Program-made: the position numbers and the translations under genes | The notes under the pieces: model-generated | Seen by the model: only the letters and a program-made list of their open reading frames with translations | Databases searched by the model: none | What the model was told of the DNA's origin: nothing | Shown here: positions 8,383 through 14,609 of the stretch, in pieces | Numbering within the stretch: position 1 is the stretch's first letter | How the letters are laid out: the number at the start of each line of letters is the position of its first letter | Source: Oscillospiraceae bacterium | Lineage (GTDB): Bacteria; Bacillota; Clostridia; Oscillospirales; Oscillospiraceae | DNA length: 32,737 nucleotides | Direction: 5' to 3' | Assembly: GCA_902791215.1 (NCBI GenBank) | Contig: CADAUZ010000037.1 | Span: 1-32,737, forward strand

Positions 8383-10065
8383 ATGGCGTTTACTCCCTGG
8401 TATAAGGATATGGTGGTCTACCACATCTGGCCCCGGAGCTTCTGCGACGGCAACGGCGACGGGATCGGCGACCTCTACGGCGTTCTGTACCGGCTCGACT
8501 ACATCAAGAGTCTGGGCGTGGATGCGATCTGGTTCTCGCCCCTCTACCCCTCCCCGAACGCGGACTGGGGCTACGACATCTCCGACTACATGGACATCCA
8601 CCCGGACTTCGGCGACCTCAAGGTCTTCAAGCGCGTTTTGAAGGAGGCCCACGACCGCGGCCTGCGCGTGTTCATGGACCTCGTTATAAACCACACCTCG
8701 GACGAGCACCCCTGGTTCATCGAGAGCCGCAAGAGCCGCGACAACCCCTACCATAATTATTATTACTGGCGCTCCGGCAAAAGCGGCAGCGGCGGCAGAC
8801 GCCTCCCCCCCAACAACTGGACCTCGGTCTTCGAGGGCGAGGCATGGGAATATGATTCCAACCTCGATGAATATTACCTGCATCTGTTCGCCAAGAAGCA
8901 GCCGGATCTGAACATGGATAATCCGAAGGTGCGCGACGAGGTCAAGCGCATCCTGCGCTTCTGGCTGGACATGGGCGTGGACGGCTTCCGCGAGGATGTG
9001 ATCACCTTTATCTCCAAGACGCCGGGGCTTCCCAACGCCTATCCGAAGCTTCCGGTGGCAAACGGCCTGCGGCACTACTCCAACCGCCCGGCGGTTCACG
9101 ACTACCTCAAGGAGTTCAAGCACGACGTTCTGAGCCAGTACGACTGCTTCATCGTGGGCGAAAGCCCCATGACCGACGCCGAGACCGCCCTGCGCTACGT
9201 GACCGAGGGGCCGAACCAGGTGCTCGACGAGATGATCGCCTTTTCCCACATGGAGGCCGACTGCTTCATGACGGACATGATCCGCCGCCCGTTCAACCTT
9301 TTGAAAATGAAGAAGGCCTTCTCCGAGTGGCAGTATAAGCTCGCGGGTCGGGGCTGGAACGCCCTGTACATCGAAAACCATGACCACCCGCGCATCATCA
9401 GCCGTTACGGCAGCGAAAAGTACCGCACGGAAAGCGGCAAGATGCTGGCGGCCATGTACATGCTGCAGAAGGGCACGCCCTTCATCTACCAGGGCCAGGA
9501 GATCGGCATGACCAACATGCCCCTGCCGGAGCTTGACATGTACAAGGACGTGAACACCTTCAACTCCGCGCGCATTCTGTCCAAGATCCTGCCGCAGAAG
9601 AAGGTGCTCTCCCTCATTCAGGAGGGCACGCGCGAAAACGCCCGCACCCCCATGCAGTGGGACGACGGGCCCAACGCGGGCTTCACCACCGGCAGGCCCT
9701 GGTTCTTCGTCAACGGCAACTACTACGAGGTCAATGTCCGCACCGAGGAGAAGGACCCCAACTCCCTGCTGAACTTCTACCGCAAGCTCATCGCCTTCCG
9801 CAAGGCCACCCCGGTGGTGCTGCGCGGCGACTACCGGGAGCTCTACCCCCACGACAGGAACTTCTACGTCTATGAACGCCGCCTCTTCGAGCAGAGGCTT
9901 CTCGTGGTGTGCAGCTTCTCGAGCGAGCTGCAGCGCTTCACCGCGCCCGACGACATCAATCTCGACAAGTGGCGTCTGGTCCTGAAAAACTACGAGACCT
10001 GCTTCACCATCGGCAACGGCTTTACCGCGAGACCGTATGAGATGCGGGTTTACATACTGGAGTAA
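8383..10065 (+). CDS. Oligo-1,6-glucosidase-like alpha-glucosidase (GH13)
   Basis: This cytoplasmic glycoside hydrolase releases glucose from short alpha-glucosides. All four GH13 regions are present: DLVINHTSDEHPWF, GFREDVITF with nucleophile Asp205, VGESPMTD with acid/base Glu260, and ENHDHPR with Asp334. The metal-binding loop DGNGDGIGD lies near residue 24. The residue after the nucleophile is Val; in this subfamily Val at that place goes with alpha-1,6 (isomaltose-type) activity, so oligo-1,6-glucosidase is preferred over alpha-1,4 maltase or trehalose-6-phosphate hydrolase. There is no signal peptide, and 560 residues is typical. AGAAGGAGGGG precedes the ATG. No sugar transporter or regulator is adjacent, so the natural substrate is open. 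Confidence 0.88.
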   Translation: MAFTPWYKDMVVYHIWPRSFCDGNGDGIGDLYGVLYRLDYIKSLGVDAIWFSPLYPSPNADWGYDISDYMDIHPDFGDLKVFKRVLKEAHDRGLRVFMDLVINHTSDEHPWFIESRKSRDNPYHNYYYWRSGKSGSGGRRLPPNNWTSVFEGEAWEYDSNLDEYYLHLFAKKQPDLNMDNPKVRDEVKRILRFWLDMGVDGFREDVITFISKTPGLPNAYPKLPVANGLRHYSNRPAVHDYLKEFKHDVLSQYDCFIVGESPMTDAETALRYVTEGPNQVLDEMIAFSHMEADCFMTDMIRRPFNLLKMKKAFSEWQYKLAGRGWNALYIENHDHPRIISRYGSEKYRTESGKMLAAMYMLQKGTPFIYQGQEIGMTNMPLPELDMYKDVNTFNSARILSKILPQKKVLSLIQEGTRENARTPMQWDDGPNAGFTTGRPWFFVNGNYYEVNVRTEEKDPNSLLNFYRKLIAFRKATPVVLRGDYRELYPHDRNFYVYERRLFEQRLLVVCSFSSELQRFTAPDDINLDKWRLVLKNYETCFTIGNGFTARPYEMRVYILE

Positions 10066-10066
10066 A

Positions 10067-10253
10067 GTGAAAAGTGGAAAGTGAAGAGTGAAAATAGATA
10101 ATTGGAAACGAACCCTTGCGGTGCCCAGAGAAAGTAATTGAAGGCAGAACCTGTTTTAATCGTGCCGCAGCAACGGTACAAGAGAGGGGCGACGCCCTTC
10201 CATAAACGTGCCAAGTCCCTTTAGGGAGCATGCCTTCACTTTCCACTTTTCAC
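10067..10253. repeat. MITE-like element with perfect 20-bp inverted ends
   Basis: GTGAAAAGTGGAAAGTGAAG at 10067-10086 is matched exactly in inverted orientation at 10234-10253. Further GTGAAAAGT units lie just outside the right arm, up to 10265. The 147-base interior has no ORF worth calling. The element fills almost the whole gap between the glucosidase stop (10065) and the ispE ribosome site (10271). A related, shorter copy lies at 12868-12943. Short terminal repeats without a transposase fit a miniature inverted-repeat element; no target duplication could be identified. Confidence 0.65.
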
Positions 10254-10283
10254 TTTTCACTTTCATCATTGGAGGTTTTCCAT

Positions 10284-11150
10284 TTGACTACACTACACGA
10301 AAGCGCCTGGGCGAAGCTGAACATCTCCCTGGATGTGGCCGACAGGCGCGCGGACGGTTACCACGATATGACCATGGTCATGCAGACCGTGTCCCTGTGC
10401 GACAGCGTGGACATCAGCTTCAACGACACCGGGCGCGTACAGGCAAAGACCAACCTGAGCTTTGTGCCGGGCGACGCCAGAAACCTCGCCGTGAAGGCGG
10501 CGCTCTGCTACCTGCATGCCGTCGGGCTCGAGGGCCAGGGTATGCTCATCGCCCTCGACAAAAAGGTTCCGGTCGGCGCGGGTATGGGCGGCGGCTCGTC
10601 CGACGCAGCGGCGGTGCTGCGTGCCCTGAACCGGCATTATGCGGCCCTCTCGCCCGAGCAGCTGGAGACGCTGTCGGCGGAGGTGGGGTCCGACGTGCCC
10701 TTCTGTGTGCGCGGCGGTACGGCCCTCGCCACCGGGCGCGGGGAAAAGCTGGAAAGCCTGCCGGACCTGCCAGCCTGCGACTTCATCATCTGCAAGCCGG
10801 ATTTCTCCGTCTCCACGCCGGAGCTTTTTAAAAAACTCGACCAGTGCGTCGCCCGCTGCCACCCGGACACCGCCGGGATCGTGAACGCCCTTCACGACGG
10901 CGATCTCGAGCAGATCTGCCGCCGGATGTACAACGTTTTCGAGGACGTGGACGACCGCCGCATGCGCACCGTGCGGGAGATCAAAGGCAGGCTCCTGGAC
11001 CACGGCGCCCTGGGCGCTGTGATGACGGGCACGGGCTCGGCGGTCTTCGGCGTGTTCCGTCCCGGCGCCGCCCCGGACGCGGCAGTCAACGAGCTGCGCC
11101 GGGAATACGGCTTCTGCGAAAAGGCAGCGTGCGTGGGCCGGACGAACTGA
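10284..11150 (+). CDS. ispE: 4-diphosphocytidyl-2-C-methyl-D-erythritol kinase (IspE)
   Basis: IspE phosphorylates CDP-methylerythritol at the 2-hydroxyl in the MEP pathway of isoprenoid synthesis. The protein is a GHMP kinase: AKLNISLDV near the start, the ATP-binding loop PVGAGMGGGSSD at 96-107, SDVPFCVRGGTALATGRGE, and the third motif TGTGSAVFGVF near the end. The start is TTG 10284 (LTTLHESAWAKLN), set by GGAGG at 10271-10275 with an 8-base gap. This gives 288 residues, normal for the family; an upstream ATG at 10230 would translate the repeat element and is unlikely. No promoter is visible between the repeat element and the gene. Confidence 0.95.
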   Translation: MTTLHESAWAKLNISLDVADRRADGYHDMTMVMQTVSLCDSVDISFNDTGRVQAKTNLSFVPGDARNLAVKAALCYLHAVGLEGQGMLIALDKKVPVGAGMGGGSSDAAAVLRALNRHYAALSPEQLETLSAEVGSDVPFCVRGGTALATGRGEKLESLPDLPACDFIICKPDFSVSTPELFKKLDQCVARCHPDTAGIVNALHDGDLEQICRRMYNVFEDVDDRRMRTVREIKGRLLDHGALGAVMTGTGSAVFGVFRPGAAPDAAVNELRREYGFCEKAACVGRTN

Positions 11151-11171
11151 ACAAACGGTTTAATAATGATC

Positions 11172-11216
11172 AAAACCGCCCATACTGTATGTGATTTCAT
11201 ACAGGAGGGCGGTTTT
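11172..11216 (+). promoter_or_regulatory. Hairpin that traps the spoIIR ribosome site
   Basis: AAAACCGCCC (11172-11181) pairs perfectly with GGGCGGTTTT (11207-11216), and inside it CTGTATG (11185-11191) pairs with CATACAG (11198-11204) around a 6-base loop. The right arm includes the spoIIR Shine-Dalgarno AGGAGGG (11203-11209). The TTTT at the end could also make this the terminator of ispE. A transcript begun inside the hairpin would lack the left arm and leave the ribosome site free. A weak sigma-F/G-like candidate exists (GTTTA 11158-11162 and CATACTG 11181-11187). Confidence 0.6.
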
Positions 11217-11217
11217 C

Positions 11218-11829
11218 ATGTTTACGGATAAGAGCAGACATTTGTACATCTGGGAGCTGGCGGGACTCATTGCGCTGTGCTTCCTGCTGCTGTCGGGCGT
11301 TTGGGCCGAGGGGCGGCAGGCCTCGATAGCCGGGAGCCTTGTGCGCCTGCATGTGCTGGCGGTGTCGGACGCGCCGGAGGAGCAGGCGGTGAAGCTCCGG
11401 GTGCGGGACGCGGTTCTGTCCCTGCTTGCCCCGAAGCTTGCGGGCGTACAGAGCGCCGATGAGGCCGGGGAGGTCCTGGCCGACAGTCTGCCCCTCATCC
11501 GGGCCGCCGCGCTGGAGGCTGCCGAGGGCCGCCCGGTGCGCGTGAGTCTCGCCGAGGAGCGCTACCCCACGCGGGACTACGCGGGCTTTTCCCTGCCCGC
11601 CGGGCGCTATCGCTCCCTGCGCGTGGTGCTGGGCGAGGGCCAGGGTCACAACTGGTGGTGCGTGGTGTTCCCTCCCGTGTGCCTCTCGGCGGCGGAGCAG
11701 GAGGCCATGCAGCCGGTCATGAATCCCGACGACTACGCCCTCATCACAAGGGAGGACGGCTGGGAGATCCGCTTCCGGATCGTAGAGCTGTGGGGAAAGC
11801 TTTTCAATATCTCCTTCCGTGCGGATTGA
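11218..11829 (+). CDS. spoIIR: Stage II sporulation protein R (SpoIIR)
   Basis: SpoIIR is made in the forespore under sigma-F and secreted into the intermembrane space. There it triggers SpoIIGA to process pro-sigma-E in the mother cell. The protein has an N-terminal hydrophobic helix (about residues 8-26), then the hallmarks RLHVLAVSDAPEEQAVKLRVRDAV and GHNWWCVVFPPVC. Its 203 residues fit the family. ATG 11218 is chosen because AGGAGGG ends 8 bases before it; an upstream in-frame ATG at 11191 lies in the hairpin without a ribosome site. The 3' end overlaps the end of a convergent small ORF by 26 bases. Confidence 0.95.
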   Translation: MFTDKSRHLYIWELAGLIALCFLLLSGVWAEGRQASIAGSLVRLHVLAVSDAPEEQAVKLRVRDAVLSLLAPKLAGVQSADEAGEVLADSLPLIRAAALEAAEGRPVRVSLAEERYPTRDYAGFSLPAGRYRSLRVVLGEGQGHNWWCVVFPPVCLSAAEQEAMQPVMNPDDYALITREDGWEIRFRIVELWGKLFNISFRAD

Positions 11830-12031
11830 ACCTTACCGCCTTCGTGCAGCACCCGCGGGGCGGGAACGGCGGCGGGGGCGGCGGAAAACGTCCCGGAGGC
11901 GGCGGGCCGAACATCGGCGGCGGAGGGGGCGGCGGAAATGGCCTGCCGTGCCGGTCGTTCTGCACGCGCTCCCATACCCGCTCAAAGGGACGCAGGCGTT
12001 TTTCCCAGTCCCGGTCAAAATTTTTGTTCAT
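11804..12031 (-). CDS. Small proline-rich hypothetical protein, 75 aa
   Basis: I do not recognise the family. The first 30 residues form a charged, probably helical segment (NFDRDWEKRLRPFERVWERV). It is followed by runs of seven, four and six prolines broken by MFG, GRF and F, and a basic C-terminus with a Cys pair. The ribosome site is weak (GGTGAT just upstream). The promoter candidate is AC-N17-CATAGGATG (12047-12074), resembling sigma-K, which would fit a late sporulation or coat role, but the leader would be only about ten bases. It converges on spoIIR and overlaps its 3' end. The ordered N-terminus argues for a real gene; the opposite frames encode only Arg-rich shadows. High GC could still produce such an ORF by chance. 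Confidence 0.5.
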   Translation of the reverse strand: MNKNFDRDWEKRLRPFERVWERVQNDRHGRPFPPPPPPPMFGPPPPGRFPPPPPPFPPRGCCTKAVRFNPHGRRY

Positions 12032-12062
12032 GGAACATCACCGCTTCATCCTATGCCCGCTC

Positions 12063-12091
12063 TTGCAAAGCTGTGAAAAATATGCGATAAT
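12063..12091 (+). promoter_or_regulatory. Promoter of rsmE
   Basis: TTGCAA (12063-12068) and GATAAT (12086-12091) have a 17-base spacer and lie about 36 bases before the rsmE start. It overlaps the divergent sigma-K-like candidate of the proline-rich ORF. Confidence 0.7.
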
Positions 12092-12127
12092 TGCGAAAAA
12101 GCATGAACATACACGGAGGGAAAAACG

Positions 12128-12859
12128 ATGGCGAGATTTTTCATGGCCGGTACCAATCTTCTGGGCGGCACGGCGATCATCCGCGGCCGCGATGCCGAGC
12201 ATGTGCGGGTCCTGCGCCTGCGCCCGGGCGAAGACCTGGTGATCTGCGACGGCGAGGGCACCGATTACAAGTGCCGCCTGGTCTACGCGGACAAGGAGCA
12301 GGCCGAGGCGGAGGTGATCGAGGTCGTCAAGTGCCCGGCCGAGCCGAGCGTCAAGGTCACGCTGTTGTGCGGGCTGCCCAAGGGGGAGCGCGTGGACTAC
12401 ATCATCCAGAAGGGCGTGGAGGCCGGCGCGTATGAGATCCTGTTTTTCGACTGCAACCGCTGTGTAGCCAAGCCCGAAGATCCGACGAAAAAGCTGGAGC
12501 GCTGGCAGCGCATCGCCGAGGAGGCCGCCAAGCAGTCCGGCCGCGGCATCATCCCGAAGGTCGGCTGGGCAGGGGAATTTCACGACGCGCTGGATATCGC
12601 GGTGAAGAAGGACCTCGGCCTTTTCATGTACGAGACCGGGGAGCGCGAGTCCCTGAACACGGTGCTTGACGCCCACAAGGACTTAGCCACAGCCGCCATC
12701 ATTACCGGCCCCGAGGGCGGCTTTGCCGAGTTTGAAGCGAAACTCGCCAGACTCTGCGGCCTGCACGTCTGCTCCATGGGCGAGCGCATCCTGCGCTGCG
12801 AGACCGCGCCCATCGTCGCCCTCACGGCGACGATGTACGCAACAGGCAACCTCGCGTAA
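12128..12859 (+). CDS. rsmE: 16S rRNA m3U1498 methyltransferase (RsmE)
   Basis: RsmE methylates N3 of U1498 in 16S rRNA of the assembled 30S subunit, using S-adenosylmethionine. The 243 residues have the typical order: an N-terminal PUA-like domain, then a SPOUT (trefoil-knot) domain. The SAM-binding motifs GPEGGF and MGERILRCETAPIVAL are intact. CGGAGGG at 12114-12120 precedes the ATG by 7 bases. In many Bacillota this gene follows prmA; here it stands alone behind its own promoter. Confidence 0.95.
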   Translation: MARFFMAGTNLLGGTAIIRGRDAEHVRVLRLRPGEDLVICDGEGTDYKCRLVYADKEQAEAEVIEVVKCPAEPSVKVTLLCGLPKGERVDYIIQKGVEAGAYEILFFDCNRCVAKPEDPTKKLERWQRIAEEAAKQSGRGIIPKVGWAGEFHDALDIAVKKDLGLFMYETGERESLNTVLDAHKDLATAAIITGPEGGFAEFEAKLARLCGLHVCSMGERILRCETAPIVALTATMYATGNLA

Positions 12860-12867
12860 AAGATAAA

Positions 12868-12943
12868 GGTGGAAAGCGGAGTAACAACTATAAACTCCAC
12901 TTTCCACTTTCCACTTTCCACTTTTCTCTTTTCACTTTCAGAT
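12868..12943. repeat. Short copy of the GTGGAAAGTG repeat family
   Basis: GGTGGAAAGCGGAGT (12868-12882) and ACTCCACTTTCCACT (12894-12908) are inverted with two mismatches around an 11-base loop. The stretch up to 12943 continues with CTTTCCACTTTTC and CTTTTCACTTTCA units, as seen at 10234-10265. It begins 8 bases after the rsmE stop. It looks like a shortened or decayed member of the 10067-10253 family. Confidence 0.5.
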
Positions 12944-12981
12944 ATAAAAACCGCCCCGGGACAGCTCCCGCGGCAGCAGCG

Positions 12982-13062
12982 AAAAAGTATTTAAAATACG
13001 AAATGACCCTTGACCGCAGCGATTTTTTTCCGTTCGCCTCTTCAGCAGTCAAGGGTCATTTC
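12982..13062 (-). terminator. 15-bp perfect inverted repeat ending the small-ORF unit
   Basis: GAAATGACCCTTGAC (13000-13014) and GTCAAGGGTCATTTC (13048-13062) are exact complements, 33 bases apart. On the minus strand the distal arm is followed by GTATTTTAAATACTTTTT. This fits a terminator with a long loop, or a stable RNA end. The stop codon of the 9-residue ORF lies inside the first arm. Confidence 0.55.
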
Positions 13063-13085
13063 ATTGAATTCTTGATATCTAACAT
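13056..13085 (-). CDS. Nine-residue ORF with strong ribosome site
   Basis: ATG at 13083-13085 opens MLDIKNSMK and stops at 13056, inside the arm of the terminator hairpin. AGAGAGG lies 8 bases upstream, better placed than for many real genes in the window. A short translated peptide overlapping a hairpin resembles a leader peptide, but no gene follows on this strand. It may be the head of a gene truncated by rearrangement, or part of a regulatory RNA. Confidence 0.3.
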   Translation of the reverse strand: MLDIKNSMK

Positions 13086-13106
13086 CGTGGTTACCTCTCT
13101 TTCGGC

Positions 13107-13247
13107 TTATTTCGGAGCACTGCCTCGCCAACGGGACCATTTTCTCCAGCTCACAACATTTGATCGTTTCACGATATTCCCGAATGTGGGATGAACAAGG
13201 TGGCTGTTGTCCTCCTGTGTATTTTGGGCCTGCAGTGCGCTCCCCAT
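13107..13247 (-). CDS. Small ORF, 46 aa, basic Trp-rich C-terminus
   Basis: The ORF starts at ATG 13245-13247 with CGGAG about 8 bases upstream, some 60 bases downstream of a consensus promoter on the same strand. The N-terminal half is polar and contains no signal peptide. The C-terminal half is cationic with three tryptophans (SWRKWSRWRGSAPK). I do not recognise a family. Promoter, ribosome site, second small ORF and terminator line up in order, which is why it is listed. It could equally be a chance frame in a non-coding RNA. Confidence 0.35.
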   Translation of the reverse strand: MGSALQAQNTQEDNSHLVHPTFGNIVKRSNVVSWRKWSRWRGSAPK

Positions 13248-13317
13248 GTTTGATCGCTCCGATCTTCGATCCGGGGATAGAGGAAAGTGAAATTTGTTTA
13301 TTTCTCTTTCTGGTTAT

Positions 13318-13346
13318 AATATAGCAGACGGACCCCCGTTTTGCAA
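13318..13346 (-). promoter_or_regulatory. Leftward promoter of the small-ORF unit
   Basis: On the minus strand TTGCAA (13341-13346) and TATATT (13318-13323) are separated by 17 bases. Nothing recognised is encoded downstream before the 13000-13062 hairpin, so the expected transcript is about 320 bases. Confidence 0.65.
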
Positions 13347-13433
13347 GATGGGATAGTACCCGAATTGAAGCGCCCGTTTTTATGTAAGCTTCACAAAAAT
13401 ACTTCAAATTTTCAATTTCTGTCCCGCATTCTA

Positions 13434-13462
13434 TTGACATTTTGACGAAATTAACATATAGT
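13434..13462 (+). promoter_or_regulatory. Rightward promoter facing the E2-like gene's end
   Basis: TTGACA (13434-13439) and TATAGT (13457-13462) have a 17-base spacer. The predicted start, near 13469, is just before the 13487-13515 hairpin and antisense to the E2-like gene. It may make a very short RNA or antisense transcript, or be a relic. Confidence 0.5.
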
Positions 13463-13478
13463 GGTAGCGTTGTGCGGC

Positions 13479-13515
13479 GCAAAAATGACCGCCCCGGTTT
13501 CGTACCGGGGCGGTC
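13479..13515 (-). terminator. Terminator of the E2-like gene
   Basis: GACCGCCCCGGT (13487-13498) and ACCGGGGCGGTC (13504-13515) form a perfect 12-bp GC-rich stem with a 5-base loop. On the minus strand it is followed by ATTTTT. It begins 8 bases after the stop codon. Confidence 0.9.
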
Positions 13516-13523
13516 GATTGTTT

Positions 13524-14405
13524 TCAGTACACGTCTTCCACGATCCGCGTGGGGGGCTGCTCGAGAATCTCGGGGTGCTGGAAGATATAGCGCCATGCCT
13601 GGAAGGCCTGGGCCCAGTAGTGGCCGTCGGTGGTGCGCTCGTCGATGGTAAACTTGCAGTCGATGTACTTGTGGTCGACCATGTTGCCGTGGCGGTCCAG
13701 CTCGTAGGCGTGGCGCTTGGCGCCGAAGGCGATGAACACCGGCAGGGTGCCGAAGTTGTAGATGTGGTGGAAGACCGGGCGGATGCGCAGGGAGCCCAGA
13801 TCCGTGATGATCAGCGAGCCGTGGAAGGGGCTTGCCTCCAGCAGGCTCTGGGGCAGCAGGTCAAAGTAGTCCAGGATGCGCAGGATCTGGATGACAAAGC
13901 GCAGCAGGAAGCGCGGCAGGCGCGCCAGGGCGTCGGCCACATCTTCGGTGTTGTTGTTCTCCTCGGTGGCCTTGACCTCGTCGATTTTCTCGTTCATCTT
14001 GCGGTAGACATCGAAGATGGTGTCTGTCGGTTCAAAATGGATCTTGATGCTGGTCTCGGTGGCGTCGATGGAGAGGGCGCGCTTGACGGTCATGACGACG
14101 GTGATGTCGTTGCCGGCATAGATACGGCGGCCGGCCACATAGCGGTTGAGGCCCGGCAGCATGGACACGATGCGGATATAGGCGGCGATCAGGAAGTGCA
14201 AAAAGCCTATGCCCTTGTATCCGTCCACACGCAGACGGCGCAGGCGGCGGTCGACATCGGTGATCTCCATGCTCTCCTCGTAGAGATTGAGCGCGTCGTT
14301 GCGGGTCGCCATGATATAGGGCATGAATTTGGTATACGCGGGCAGGGAGCGCAGCAGCCGTCCGTCCTTGCGGTCCCCGAAGCGGCGTCTGTCATTTTTG
14401 GCCAT
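13524..14405 (-). CDS. Stand-alone 2-oxoacid dehydrogenase E2-like acyltransferase-fold protein
   Basis: The 293 residues resemble the catalytic domain of dihydrolipoamide acyltransferases (chloramphenicol acetyltransferase fold), without lipoyl or E1-binding domains. The C-terminal motif reads DERTTDG (255-261), where active E2 enzymes have DHRxxDG. Catalytic His is thus Glu256, while the Asp and Gly are kept. Recognisable fold elements include SLIITDLGSL and PVFIAFGAK. No E1 or E3 genes are nearby, and the gene is monocistronic with its own promoter and terminator. Either it catalyses a different transfer, or it is a structural or regulatory descendant. Family assignment is fairly firm; the function is unknown. 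AAGGAG precedes the ATG. Confidence 0.7.
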   Translation of the reverse strand: MAKNDRRRFGDRKDGRLLRSLPAYTKFMPYIMATRNDALNLYEESMEITDVDRRLRRLRVDGYKGIGFLHFLIAAYIRIVSMLPGLNRYVAGRRIYAGNDITVVMTVKRALSIDATETSIKIHFEPTDTIFDVYRKMNEKIDEVKATEENNNTEDVADALARLPRFLLRFVIQILRILDYFDLLPQSLLEASPFHGSLIITDLGSLRIRPVFHHIYNFGTLPVFIAFGAKRHAYELDRHGNMVDHKYIDCKFTIDERTTDGHYWAQAFQAWRYIFQHPEILEQPPTRIVEDVY

Positions 14406-14462
14406 GGCAAGTAACTCCTTGTTCTATATTTCAAATTCTTAAAGCATCAAAACCTTACCCGC

Positions 14463-14491
14463 ATTATACAGGCAAACGGCGTCCATGGCAA
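14463..14491 (-). promoter_or_regulatory. Promoter of the E2-like gene
   Basis: On the minus strand TTGCCA (14486-14491) and TATAAT (14463-14468) have a 17-base spacer, about 58 bases before the start codon. Confidence 0.75.
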
Positions 14492-14549
14492 GCCCCGTCC
14501 GTTAAAATAGGCAGAAAAAGTACAATGACGGTTAGTCCCGGCTAAGGTC

Positions 14550-14578
14550 TTGCAAAAAAACTGCCATGATGGTATCTT
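14550..14578 (+). promoter_or_regulatory. Promoter of the DtxR-family gene
   Basis: TTGCAA (14550-14555) and TATCTT (14573-14578) have a 17-base spacer. Just upstream, TTAG-N6-CTAA (14532-14545) is a short palindrome with the half-sites common in DtxR/MntR operators and could serve autoregulation. Its four-base arms make that tentative. Confidence 0.5.
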
Positions 14579-14609
14579 ATTAATATCAATCCGCAAAGGA
14601 GCTGATCTT

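Larger units (their letters stand above)
12860..13523. other. 660-base gap: repeat, unassigned transcription unit, terminators
   Basis: No conserved protein gene is visible here. From left to right the gap holds the short repeat copy, a perfect 15-bp inverted repeat (13000-13062), two small minus-strand ORFs (13056-13085, 13107-13247), and a leftward consensus promoter (13318-13346). It ends with a rightward consensus promoter (13434-13462) and the terminator of the E2-like gene (13479-13515). The base composition is lower in GC than the flanks. A 184-residue minus-strand open frame (13042-13596) crosses the promoter and terminator and is not credible as a whole. Confidence 0.6.

Noticed and set aside
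8137-9852. Upstream 572-codon extension of the Ig-domain protein frame, antisense to the glucosidase gene
   Set aside because: It is an open frame caused by high GC. A proper signal peptide, ribosome site and promoter all point to the start at 8136, and GH13 motifs prove the other strand.
11191-11217. Upstream in-frame ATG of spoIIR
   Set aside because: It lies in the hairpin stem without a ribosome site, whereas AGGAGGG is correctly spaced for 11218.
13003-13194. Plus-strand 63-codon ORF starting in the 15-bp inverted repeat
   Set aside because: No ribosome site or promoter on that strand, and it begins inside the hairpin.
13042-13596. Minus-strand 184-codon open frame in the 660-base gap
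   Set aside because: It spans a strong terminator and a promoter and has no coherent domain. Smaller frames with ribosome sites fit better.
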